The notes under the pieces were generated by a model that worked only from the letters and a program-made list of their open reading frames with translations, was not told the DNA's origin and made no database searches. Below, piece by piece: positions 40,925-51,564 of a DNA stretch of 64,000 bases (positions are counted from its first letter, which is position 1; the number at the start of each line of letters is the position of its first letter). The position numbers were made by a program, and so were the translations under genes. The stretch is from Pseudothauera lacus (GTDB lineage Bacteria; Pseudomonadota; Gammaproteobacteria; Burkholderiales; Rhodocyclaceae): the NCBI RefSeq assembly GCF_003034845.1, contig NZ_PZKC01000004.1, positions 248,001 through 312,000 on the forward strand, read 5' to 3'.

Positions 40925-43567
40925 ATGAGAAGCACCGCAGCAATGCTCTACCGCATCACCGTCGCCTGTCTCATCGCCGCCGCGGTCGGTGCCCTCCAGT
41001 ACCTGTTCTGGCAGCAGCTCAACCATGTCGATGAGCTGGCCGGCAACACCCAGCGCATCAAGGGTTACGCCTACACCGCCTTCCAGCGCGACCAGAGTCC
41101 GCTGCGCGGGGAGTATCCCGACGACAGCGCCATCGCCGCCGATCTCCGCCTGCTCGCCACCACCACGGACGCGATCCGCACCTACAGCGTGCGCGACATG
41201 CCGGCCCAACTGCGCGTTAGCGGCGAACTCGACCTGCTGGTGACCGCCGGCGCGTGGATCTCGGCCAGTCTCGAAGACAACGAGCTGGAACTGGCGGCGC
41301 TGATCGAAGCCGCCCGCAGCATGCGCCACATCGAGCGGGTGATGGTCGGCAACGAAGTGCTGCTGCGCGGCGAGCTCGATGTCGACACGCTCATCCCCTA
41401 CCTCGACCGCGCCCGCCAGGCCCTGCTGCAACCGGTGTCAACCGCCGAGCCGTGGCATGTCTGGCTGAAGCACCCGGAACTGGCCGCACACGTCGACTTC
41501 ATCACCGTCCACCTGCTGCCCTACCACGAGGGCATCCCCGCCGAGAATGCGGTGGAGTACGCCCTGATGCGCTACGACGAGCTCGCCCGGCGCTTCCCGG
41601 GCAAGCGCATCGTGATCGGCGAAATCGGCTGGCCCAGCCGCGGCCCGCGCATCGACAACTTCGATGGCTCAAGCTCGGCGGAAGCCTCGCAGGTCAGCCA
41701 GACCCGCTTCATCCATGACTTCCTGACCCATCCGCGCACCCCACGCCTGGACTACTTCATCATGGAGGCCATCGATCAGCCCTGGAAGGTCGAGGTCGAA
41801 GGCTGGGCCGGCCCCTACTGGGGCCTCTACAACGCCGAACGCCAGCCCAAGAGCGTCTTCGAAGGCATGGTCGTGCGCGATCCGCACTGGCAACGCAAGG
41901 CGGCCAACGCCGCAGTACTGGCCTTCCTGCCGATGGCCCTGGCGGCCTTCTTCCTGCCCGGCTGGAGCCTTTTCGGGCGGCTCTTCCTGGCAGCGCTGAT
42001 CCAGGCCTGCGTGTCTACGCTGATCATCGGCCTCAACGTCCCCGTCGACTACTACCTCAGCCAGCGCGATCTCGTCGGCCTGACGCTGCTGCTCGCCGCC
42101 ACCGTGCTCACCGCCGCCGTGCTGCTGTCGCACGGCTTCGAGTTCGGCGAAGTGCTGTTCAAGCGCCGCTGGCAGCGCCGCTTCATGCCCTTGCCGCCGC
42201 ACGCGCCGGAACAGCAGCCCTTCGTCTCCATCCACCTGGCCTGCCACAACGAACCGCCGGAGATGGTGATCGCCACCATCGACAGTCTGGCGCAACTCAA
42301 CTACGAGAATTTCGAGGTACTCATCCTCGACAACAACACCCGCGACGAGGCCAAGTGGAAACCGCTGGAAGCGCGCTGCGCCGAGCTCGGTCCGCGCTTC
42401 CGCTTCTTCCACCTGATGGACTGGCCCGGCTTCAAGGCCGGCGCACTGAACTACGGACTGGAAGTCACCGACCCGCGCGCCGAAGTGGTCGGCGTGGTGG
42501 ATGCCGACTACGTCGTCGATCCGGACTGGCTGGCCGGCCTGATCCCGCATTTCGACAAACCCGACGTCGCCGTGGTGCAGGCCCCGCAGGCCCACCGCGA
42601 CTGGGAGACCCAGCCTTTCCGGCGCATGTGCAACTGGGAGTTCGACGGCTTCTTCCGTATCGGCATGCACCACCGCAACGAGCGCAACGCGCTGATCCAG
42701 CACGGCACCATGACCCTGGTGCGCCGTCTGGCGCTGGAAGAGGTCGGCGGCTGGTCCGAGTGGTGCATCTGCGAAGACACCGAACTGGGCCTGCGCCTGA
42801 TCGAGAAGGGCTACGACACCCGCTACGTGGACCACATCTACGGCCGCGGCCTCACCCCCTCGGACTTCGCCGCGATCAAGAGCCAGCGCTTCCGCTGGGC
42901 CTTCGGTGCGATGCAGATCCTCAAGCACCACATCCCGCACATGGTCGGGCGCAGCCGGCTCAACCTCGCCCAGCGCTACCACTTCCTCACCGGCTGGTTC
43001 GCCTGGCTGGGCGACGCCCTGCAACTGGTGTTCGCCTTCGCCAGCCTGGCATGGACCCTGGGCATGCTGCTCTTCCCGCAGGCCTTCGGCCTGCCGGTGA
43101 CCGCGCTGGCGCTGCCGGTGCTGGCCTTCATGGCCTTCAAGGCCGCGCTCGGCCCCATCCTCTACCGGCGCACCATGGACTGCCCGTGGCGCGACATCCT
43201 CGGCGCCTCCATCCTCTCGGTAGGGCTGGCGCACGCCATTGCGCGCGGCGTATTCGCCGGGCTGTGGAAGAAGCACGGCACCTTCGTGGTCACCCCCAAG
43301 GGCTGGAAGGCCAAGGGCGCGCTGGCCTTCTTCGGCCCCATCCGTGAAGAGATCGGCATGCTGGTGGCCCTGCTGCTGGGTATCGCTGCGATGCTGTGGG
43401 CGCAGGACGGCACCCAGCTCGAAACCCGCCTGTGGGTTGGCATCCTCGCCCTGCAGTGCATCCCCTACCTGGCCTCCATCGCCTGCCAGATCGCCGCCTA
43501 CATGCCGGAACGCAAGCTCCCCCATCCCCATCCCGATGACGGCAAGACCCCTGCATTGCAGGGTTGA
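40925..43567 (+). CDS. GH17-GT2 fusion, beta-glucan synthase NdvB-like
   Basis: An 880-aa inner-membrane protein. N-terminal anchor, periplasmic GH17 domain (Glu144 in VGNEVLLR, Glu233 in IGEIGWPS), membrane helices near 330-405, a cytoplasmic GT2 domain and further C-terminal helices. The GT2 has the D526-A-D528 motif, the ED pair at 617-618 and the QRFRW motif at 654-658 of processive synthases. The domain order matches NdvB of Bradyrhizobium and Pseudomonas, which makes cyclic beta-1,3(/1,6)-glucans that help with osmotic adaptation and, in Pseudomonas biofilms, antibiotic tolerance. No c-di-GMP PilZ domain is visible. Confidence 0.87.
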   Translation: MRSTAAMLYRITVACLIAAAVGALQYLFWQQLNHVDELAGNTQRIKGYAYTAFQRDQSPLRGEYPDDSAIAADLRLLATTTDAIRTYSVRDMPAQLRVSGELDLLVTAGAWISASLEDNELELAALIEAARSMRHIERVMVGNEVLLRGELDVDTLIPYLDRARQALLQPVSTAEPWHVWLKHPELAAHVDFITVHLLPYHEGIPAENAVEYALMRYDELARRFPGKRIVIGEIGWPSRGPRIDNFDGSSSAEASQVSQTRFIHDFLTHPRTPRLDYFIMEAIDQPWKVEVEGWAGPYWGLYNAERQPKSVFEGMVVRDPHWQRKAANAAVLAFLPMALAAFFLPGWSLFGRLFLAALIQACVSTLIIGLNVPVDYYLSQRDLVGLTLLLAATVLTAAVLLSHGFEFGEVLFKRRWQRRFMPLPPHAPEQQPFVSIHLACHNEPPEMVIATIDSLAQLNYENFEVLILDNNTRDEAKWKPLEARCAELGPRFRFFHLMDWPGFKAGALNYGLEVTDPRAEVVGVVDADYVVDPDWLAGLIPHFDKPDVAVVQAPQAHRDWETQPFRRMCNWEFDGFFRIGMHHRNERNALIQHGTMTLVRRLALEEVGGWSEWCICEDTELGLRLIEKGYDTRYVDHIYGRGLTPSDFAAIKSQRFRWAFGAMQILKHHIPHMVGRSRLNLAQRYHFLTGWFAWLGDALQLVFAFASLAWTLGMLLFPQAFGLPVTALALPVLAFMAFKAALGPILYRRTMDCPWRDILGASILSVGLAHAIARGVFAGLWKKHGTFVVTPKGWKAKGALAFFGPIREEIGMLVALLLGIAAMLWAQDGTQLETRLWVGILALQCIPYLASIACQIAAYMPERKLPHPHPDDGKTPALQG

Positions 43568-43705
43568 GAGGCAGGCCGCAGGACGACCCGAATTGGGGCG
43601 TCCTGCAAACCTGTGGTGCAACAAAATCGTTAGAATTCGCCCCCCCCACGCGATTTCCTTGATGCACCTCAATTCCGGCAGTCACCCTCAGGCTAGCATC
43701 GACCC

Positions 43706-44743
43706 GTGAACCGCAGGACGCCCCATCTGGCCATCATTGGCCTGCTCTCGGCCTTTGCCACCACGCTGGTCATCCTGACCTGGCGGGATGCGCCGCCGCC
43801 GCTGCCTGACACGGCAGCGGTCGTGCCGGTGGCCGACGCGGTACTGCGCCACGAGCCCATTGCGCCGCTCCCCGCCCGCCCCCCCGAGTCCGGTGACGCC
43901 CGCGTCCGCCTCGGCGAAATGCTCTTTCACGAACGCATGCTGTCGCGCGACAACAGCATTTCCTGTGCGTCCTGTCACCGCCTGGACAACGGCGGCGTGG
44001 ACGGCCTGCCGTTCTCGCCGGGCGTGGATGGCGCCATCGGCGTGATCAACACGCCGACCGTCCTCAACGCCGCGTTCAGCTTCATGCAGTTCTGGGACGG
44101 CCGTGCGCCGACCCTCGAAGCCCAGGTCGCCGGCCCCATCCACAACCCCATCGAGATGGCCTCCACCTGGAGCGAGGTGATCGCCAAGCTGTCGCGGCGC
44201 GAGGACTATCGCGCGGCCTTTGCCAACGCCTATCCGCAGGGCATCACCCCGGAAACCATCTCCGACGCCATTGCCCGCTTCGAGCGTACCCTGACCACCC
44301 CCGACGCCCCCTTCGACCGCTACCTGCGCGGCGACACCAAGGCCCTCAACGCCGAGGAGCGCGAAGGCTACGCGCGCTTCAAGAACCTCGGCTGCTCCAG
44401 TTGCCACCAGGGCGTCAATATCGGCGGCAATTTCTTCCAGCGTTTTGGCGTCCTCGGCGACTACTTTGCCGACCGCGGCAACATCACCACCGCCGACCTC
44501 GGACGCTTCAACGTCACTGGCGACGAAGCCGACCGTCACGTCTTCAAGGTGCCAAGCCTGCGCAACGTCGCCCTCACCGCGCCCTACTTCCACGACGCCG
44601 GTGCCGACACCCTGGAGGACGCCGTCTCCATCATGGGGCGCTACCAGCTCGGACGCACCCTCTCCGACGAGGACGTACGCCTGATCGTCGCCTTCCTGCA
44701 CACGCTGACCGGCAAGGCCCCCGGCGGCGGAGGTGCACGATGA
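43706..44743 (+). CDS. Di-heme cytochrome c peroxidase family protein
   Basis: A 345-aa exported c-type cytochrome with an N-terminal signal anchor (LAIIGLLSAFATTLVILTW). The two heme motifs are CASCH (87-91) and CSSCH (230-234). FWDGRAPTLEAQVAGPIHNPIEM and a C-terminal VPSLRNVALTAPYFHDA are typical of bacterial cytochrome c peroxidase/MauG relatives, which reduce hydrogen peroxide with electrons from cytochromes. The start is a GTG with no strong ribosome site; the stop overlaps the ATG of the sensor GGDEF-EAL gene. Confidence 0.9.
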   Translation: MNRRTPHLAIIGLLSAFATTLVILTWRDAPPPLPDTAAVVPVADAVLRHEPIAPLPARPPESGDARVRLGEMLFHERMLSRDNSISCASCHRLDNGGVDGLPFSPGVDGAIGVINTPTVLNAAFSFMQFWDGRAPTLEAQVAGPIHNPIEMASTWSEVIAKLSRREDYRAAFANAYPQGITPETISDAIARFERTLTTPDAPFDRYLRGDTKALNAEEREGYARFKNLGCSSCHQGVNIGGNFFQRFGVLGDYFADRGNITTADLGRFNVTGDEADRHVFKVPSLRNVALTAPYFHDAGADTLEDAVSIMGRYQLGRTLSDEDVRLIVAFLHTLTGKAPGGGGAR

Positions 44744-47361
44744 CCGCCCGCCTCCCGCTCGCCCAGCCCAGCGCGGCCACCCAGATGCTCGCCAACCGTC
44801 CTTCCAGGTTGCTGTGGCTGCTGGCAGGCGTCGCCGCAGTAGCGATCCTGCTGAGCTGGCTGTTCTTCAAGGCCGATGCCATCAACGCCCGCGCCCACCA
44901 GCAGTACGAGCGCGAACTGCGTCTGCTGCGTCAGGCGGATGCCGAACTCAATGCCGCCGTGCTGGCCAACCGCGTCGGCCTGCAGACCGACTTCGACACC
45001 ATCGTCGCCACCGCCGCCGAGGTGCTGCGCGCCACTCATGCGCTGGAACAGTTGCCCGATTTCCTGCCCGCCACGAGCCTCGATCGTCTGCGCGAGGACA
45101 TCGACCAGTTGCGCGCGGTGCAGACCGAGAAGACGCGCCGCATCGAACTGTTCAAGCGCGAGAACGCGGTGCTGCGCAACTCCCTGGCCTTCCTGCCCGA
45201 AGCCACCAACCGCTACATTGCCGACCCGCAGGTGACTCTCGCCGACAGTCGCCCGGTAGGCATCCTGGTGCGCGGCATCCTCACCCACGCTCACAGCAGC
45301 AATGCGGAGTTCGACACCGCCCTGTGGCGCCAGCTCGAAGCCCTGGAGGCAACGCTGCCGGAGATGGCAGAGGCACGTCGCGAACGCCTGCGCAACCTGC
45401 TCCTGCACGCGCGCGTGATCATCGAGCGCAAGCCCGCCGTCGACACGCTGACGCGCGAGATCCTCGGCGCTCCCAGCGCCGCCCTCGGCGAGCGCGTCAG
45501 CCTGCACTACGCCACCGCCTACGAACACGCCGCCGCCACTGCCCACAACTACCGCCTGGTACTTTACGTGCTGGCACTGGTAATGGCCGGCTACGTCGCC
45601 CTGGCCATGCAGCGCCTGCAACGCGCCTCGCGCGAGCTGGCGCGTGCCAACCACGACCTCAAGGAACGCTTCGACACCCTCAGGCGCACCCAGGAGGAAC
45701 TCAACCTCTACGCCACGGTGTTCACCAATGCCAGCGAGGGCATGACCATCACCGATGCCGACGCGCGCATCATCGCCGTCAATCCCGCCTTCACCTTCAT
45801 CACCGGCTACACCCTCGAGGAGGTCGGCGGGCAGACACCGGCGGTGCTCGGTTCCGGACGCCAGGACGAAGCCTTCTACCGCGACATGTGGGCAACCCTC
45901 AACCGCGACGGGCAGTGGCAGGGCGAGATCTGGAATCGCCGCCGCGACGGCGAGATCTTCCCCGAATGGCTGTCGATCACCGCCGTTCCCAACAGCAGCG
46001 GCGACACTCCCTCGCACTACATCGGCATCTTCTCGGACATCACCGACCGCAAGGCCGCCGAAGCACGCATCCACCACCTCGCCCACCACGACGCCCTCAC
46101 CAATCTACCCAACCGCACCCTGCTGCAGGACCGCCTCGACCAGGCCATCCTGCAGTCGCGCCGCCGCGAGCGCCACGCCGCCGTGCTGTTCATCGACCTC
46201 GACCGCTTCAAGCCGATCAACGACACCCTCGGCCATGAAGTCGGCGACGCCCTGCTCACCCAGGTCGCCCGCCGCTGCCAGCGTGCCGTGCGCGAAACCG
46301 ACACCGTGGCCCGCCACGGCGGCGACGAGTTCGTCGTCGTGCTGCCCGAACTCGACAACGCCCAGGATGCCGCCGTCCTGGCGCGCAAGCTGCTGGCCGC
46401 CCTCGGTGAGCCCTACCGCCTCGGCGAACACGAACTCACCGTCACCGCCAGCATCGGCATTGCCCTCTATCCGGAAGACGGCCAGAGCGCCTCGATGCTG
46501 CTGCGCAACGCCGACGCCGCCATGTACGGCGCCAAGGCCGACGGCCGCAACGCCTTCCAGTTCTATTCCGCCGAACTCAACACCGCCTCGCTGGGCGAGC
46601 TGCTGCTTGAGAACCAGCTCCGCGGCGCCCTCGACCGCGACGAGCTGGTGCTGTTCTACCAGCCCAAGGTGGACGGCCGCAGCGGACAGCTCGCAGGCGC
46701 CGAGGCGCTGCTGCGCTGGCGTCACCCCGAGCTCGGCCTGCTCGCCCCGGGGCGTTTCGTTCCCGCAGCCGAGGAGTCCGGCCTCATCGTGCCGATCGGT
46801 GAATGGGTGCTGCGCAGCGCCTGCCGGCAGATGCGCGCATGGCTGGACGCCGGACTGCAGCCGCCGCCGGTGGCGGTCAACCTTTCCGCCCAGCAGCTCG
46901 CCCAACAGGATCTCGTCGCCCTCGTCCACGATGCCCTCAGCAGCCATCGCCTGCCCGCCGGCATGCTGGAACTCGAACTCACCGAAACCATGCTGATGCG
47001 CGACGTCGACCACACCATCGAGGTGCTCGCCCGCCTGCGCGCAATGGGGGTACGACTGGCAATCGACGACTTCGGCTCGGGTTACTCCTCGCTGGCCTAC
47101 CTGAAGCTCTTCGAGGTCGACGTACTGAAGATCGACCGCAGCTTCGTCAACGACATCCGCAGCGACGGCGCCGAAGGCACCATTGCCGCAGCCGTCATCG
47201 CCCTCGCCCACAGCCTCGGCCAGCAGGTGGTCGCCGAAGGCGTGGAGAACGACTACCAGCGCGACTTCCTCGCCCGCCACCACTGCGACCAGTTCCAGGG
47301 CTACCTCTTTGGCCGCCCCGAGCCGGTCGCCGACTTCACCCGCCGCCTCCACCCCCGGTAG
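44740..47361 (+). CDS. Sensor GGDEF-EAL protein (periplasmic helical sensor, PAS)
   Basis: An 873-aa membrane receptor of c-di-GMP metabolism. Membrane helix near 25-45, a periplasmic all-helical sensor resembling the DAHL domain (about 50-265), second helix at about 270-290, a coiled linker, PAS near 325-430 and a PAC-like end, GGDEF and EAL. The diguanylate cyclase site is intact (HGGDEF, about 527-531), with an RxxD inhibitory site five residues before it; the EAL site begins with an intact EAL near 655. Both activities may therefore exist. Translation is coupled to the peroxidase gene, so it may sense redox or peroxide-related cues. Confidence 0.92.
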   Translation: MTARLPLAQPSAATQMLANRPSRLLWLLAGVAAVAILLSWLFFKADAINARAHQQYERELRLLRQADAELNAAVLANRVGLQTDFDTIVATAAEVLRATHALEQLPDFLPATSLDRLREDIDQLRAVQTEKTRRIELFKRENAVLRNSLAFLPEATNRYIADPQVTLADSRPVGILVRGILTHAHSSNAEFDTALWRQLEALEATLPEMAEARRERLRNLLLHARVIIERKPAVDTLTREILGAPSAALGERVSLHYATAYEHAAATAHNYRLVLYVLALVMAGYVALAMQRLQRASRELARANHDLKERFDTLRRTQEELNLYATVFTNASEGMTITDADARIIAVNPAFTFITGYTLEEVGGQTPAVLGSGRQDEAFYRDMWATLNRDGQWQGEIWNRRRDGEIFPEWLSITAVPNSSGDTPSHYIGIFSDITDRKAAEARIHHLAHHDALTNLPNRTLLQDRLDQAILQSRRRERHAAVLFIDLDRFKPINDTLGHEVGDALLTQVARRCQRAVRETDTVARHGGDEFVVVLPELDNAQDAAVLARKLLAALGEPYRLGEHELTVTASIGIALYPEDGQSASMLLRNADAAMYGAKADGRNAFQFYSAELNTASLGELLLENQLRGALDRDELVLFYQPKVDGRSGQLAGAEALLRWRHPELGLLAPGRFVPAAEESGLIVPIGEWVLRSACRQMRAWLDAGLQPPPVAVNLSAQQLAQQDLVALVHDALSSHRLPAGMLELELTETMLMRDVDHTIEVLARLRAMGVRLAIDDFGSGYSSLAYLKLFEVDVLKIDRSFVNDIRSDGAEGTIAAAVIALAHSLGQQVVAEGVENDYQRDFLARHHCDQFQGYLFGRPEPVADFTRRLHPR

Positions 47362-47459
47362 GCCACAGCGCCCCTCGGCGACGGCCGCGGAGACTCTGCG
47401 ACCGTGCCCTGCGGCAATGGTATCCTTGCCCACTTTGCAACCCGGCCCGACGACTCCTC

Positions 47460-49124
<1,665 letters not shown>

Positions 49125-49131
49125 GGCGGAC

Positions 49132-50139
49132 CTACTGCGCGGCGCGCTCGTGGATGGCGCGCACGCGCTCGGGTGTCGGGGGGTGGGTGGACAGGTAGCT
49201 GCCCCCCCCGCCCTGCGAAGGGTCGAGGCGCTGCAGGATGTTGGCCAGATGGCGCGGATCGATGCCGTGCCGGCGCATCATGTCCACCGCGTAGGAATCG
49301 GCCTCGCGCTCGAAGGCGCGTGAATAGCCCAGCTCTGTGAGGATCAGCGGCAGCGCGGTGACCGCTGACGATACCGCGGAGATGTCGCCGACCACGATTG
49401 CCGCCAGCACCCCCATCATCGATGCCTGTATGGAACGCCTCATCGCATGGCGGTGGGCGACGTGGCCGATCTCATGGGCGAGCACGCCGAGCAGTTCGTC
49501 GTCGTTGCGCGCCAGCGCGACCAGCTGGTCGGTAAACACGATGGTGCCGCCGGGCAGGGCCAGCGCATTGGCGCCAATGTCCTCGCCGGCAAGACGGAAC
49601 AGCACACGGATCGGGCGCTCGTCATCGACCGCTGCGGCAAAAGGCGCGAAGAGGGCCTGCAGGCGCTGCTGTTCGGCAGGGTCGAGGGCGCTCGGCGTCA
49701 TCATCTGACGGTCGATCAGTTCCAGCACCAGGCGGTCGGCATGCACATGGACGCTGGCCGGCAGCATCGCGGCGATGGTGCGTGCGGCCATCGGCACCCC
49801 CCACTGCACACTCGCCCAGACGAAGACCACCGTCACCAGCACGCCGATCAGCACGTAGCGCAGGCGCGATTCGAGGTGGTGCAACAGCCCTGCCCCGTGC
49901 GCCGGCAACAGGCGGTCGACAGCGTCGTTGTCGGCGGTCTCGAAGGCCGTGCCGTCGGCAAAGCGGACGAAGCGCGGAGTATTGCCCAGCCGCGAGGAAA
50001 TCTCCACGGCGCCGCACAGCGCCGCCGCCAGCACTGCCCCATCCTCGCCCAGCACCCTCACCTGCCCGTCCTCGCACTGCAGGGAAGCGGCGACCCGGCG
50101 CGAACTGCTGCCGGCAAGGAAGTGCCCGGCGATGCTCAT
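49132..50139 (-). CDS. M48-family membrane metalloprotease
   Basis: A 335-aa zinc protease. One membrane helix (about 95-113) is followed by a peptidase domain with HEIGH at 222-226 and the third ligand Glu277 in EREAD. The first 90 residues form a soluble beta-rich portion before the helix. Relatives act on outer- or inner-membrane proteins in quality control, but this domain layout, with a soluble N-terminal part, is not BepA or HtpX. The ATG overlaps the stop of the DUF898 gene (TGATG), so the two are coupled. Confidence 0.88.
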   Translation of the reverse strand: MSIAGHFLAGSSSRRVAASLQCEDGQVRVLGEDGAVLAAALCGAVEISSRLGNTPRFVRFADGTAFETADNDAVDRLLPAHGAGLLHHLESRLRYVLIGVLVTVVFVWASVQWGVPMAARTIAAMLPASVHVHADRLVLELIDRQMMTPSALDPAEQQRLQALFAPFAAAVDDERPIRVLFRLAGEDIGANALALPGGTIVFTDQLVALARNDDELLGVLAHEIGHVAHRHAMRRSIQASMMGVLAAIVVGDISAVSSAVTALPLILTELGYSRAFEREADSYAVDMMRRHGIDPRHLANILQRLDPSQGGGGSYLSTHPPTPERVRAIHERAAQ

Positions 50140-51494
50140 CAGAAGCCCATGTCGACGTCGAAGAGATCGCCGATCTCGCCACCCACCGCGCTCACCGCGG
50201 CACTCTGGTCGGCGGCGAAGCGGTCGAGATCGCCATCGGCATCGAGGGCGATGTGGGCTGCCGCATAGCGCGCGCTGCGCACCTTCGCCCACGGATAGAA
50301 GAGCCCGAGGGTGAGCACGATGGCCACGGTGTTGGTGAGCATCAGCGCGGTGTAGGAGCCGAGGGTGTAACCGGCAGCGGTGGCGTGGCAGTCGATGGCG
50401 GTATTGTTGAAGCGCAGGTTGGTGAGGCGGACTGCGAACAACGCCATCGCCACCAGATAGACGCCGATCATGAGGATGATGGAGAGCGGAGCAAAGATCA
50501 GCGAACCGAGCACGCCGGCAATGATCGCACCGAGCAGGACGAAGCCGATGACGATGCCGAAGAGCTTGTAGAAGCTGCCCGCACCCGCGCCGAAGGTGAA
50601 CGGCACGACACCGTAACGGGTGTTCTCGATGATGAAGCGCTGCTGGCGGTAGAAGGCGTACGGAAACAGCAGGCCCAGCGTCAGCATGCCGAGCAGCGGC
50701 CACAACAGGAAGACCTTGTAGGACTCGCCGACGCGGCCGTCAAAGCCGAAACGCACACCGCGCCACGCCGAGTAGTGGTTGCGGAAGGCGAGGCCGCGGA
50801 CGATGACCCACGGCATGATGGCGATGAAGCACAACATCAGCAGCGCCTCCAGCAAGGGTACGAACTCGCTGGCGAGCAGGTACACCAGCAGCATCGCAAA
50901 GGCGACCAGGCGCCCCTTGAGGATGCTCAGCGGACTGGCGAGATATTCGAAACTGGCACCATCGAGACGGGTGTTGCCATAGAAGTAGCGCTGGGTGCGC
51001 ACCTTGGCCCAGGCCGAATAGATGCCCAGGGTGACGATGGTGAGGAGGAGGTTGACGATCCAGATGCGGAAGAACTCGAAACCCTGGCCAGAGAACTCGA
51101 ACGGCACCTGACGCACCCCGGCATCCTCGCGCTCTGCTGCCGCGGCCTGTGCAGGCGCCGGCGCTGCAGCCGGCGCGGGTGGCGCGGCCGGTGTTTCCAG
51201 CGCGAGCACGGTGGGGGCGTGGCTGGACACCGCCGCAGCCGCCGGCGCAGCAGCAGGCGCTGCGCTTTCGTCCAGGCGCACAGCCATGCCGATGCCGGCG
51301 AGGCGCTCACGATAGGCGTGGGCCGCGCTTTCACGGAGATTGCGCTTGAGCACCACGCGCGAACTGCCGAAGACGCGGGCAACGTCCTCGACCTTGAGCC
51401 CGAAGAGTTCGGCAAACGACTGCATCACCTGCTCGCGTTCGAACCCTTCCAGCAACTCGCCCTGGAAAACCAGCGTATACACGGCTTCAGCCAT
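50139..51494 (-). CDS. DUF898 (YjgN-like) membrane protein
   Basis: A 451-aa multi-helix protein. The first 75 residues (YTLVFQGELLEGFEREQ to about GMAVRLDES) form a small alpha/beta module seen at the front of some other membrane proteins. An alanine/proline-rich linker (about 75-125) follows, then a DUF898 core with repeated LGIYSAWAKVRTQRYFYGNT-type and LGLFYPWAKVRSARY segments. Function is unknown for the family. Translation is coupled to the M48 protease gene downstream, suggesting they act together in the envelope. Confidence 0.85.
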   Translation of the reverse strand: MAEAVYTLVFQGELLEGFEREQVMQSFAELFGLKVEDVARVFGSSRVVLKRNLRESAAHAYRERLAGIGMAVRLDESAAPAAAPAAAAVSSHAPTVLALETPAAPPAPAAAPAPAQAAAAEREDAGVRQVPFEFSGQGFEFFRIWIVNLLLTIVTLGIYSAWAKVRTQRYFYGNTRLDGASFEYLASPLSILKGRLVAFAMLLVYLLASEFVPLLEALLMLCFIAIMPWVIVRGLAFRNHYSAWRGVRFGFDGRVGESYKVFLLWPLLGMLTLGLLFPYAFYRQQRFIIENTRYGVVPFTFGAGAGSFYKLFGIVIGFVLLGAIIAGVLGSLIFAPLSIILMIGVYLVAMALFAVRLTNLRFNNTAIDCHATAAGYTLGSYTALMLTNTVAIVLTLGLFYPWAKVRSARYAAAHIALDADGDLDRFAADQSAAVSAVGGEIGDLFDVDMGF

Positions 51495-51564
51495 CTGCCC
51501 GACCCTCTGGATGCGCCCCCAGGCGCGAAAATGACGCGATGATATCAGCGCCATCCTGCACTTG

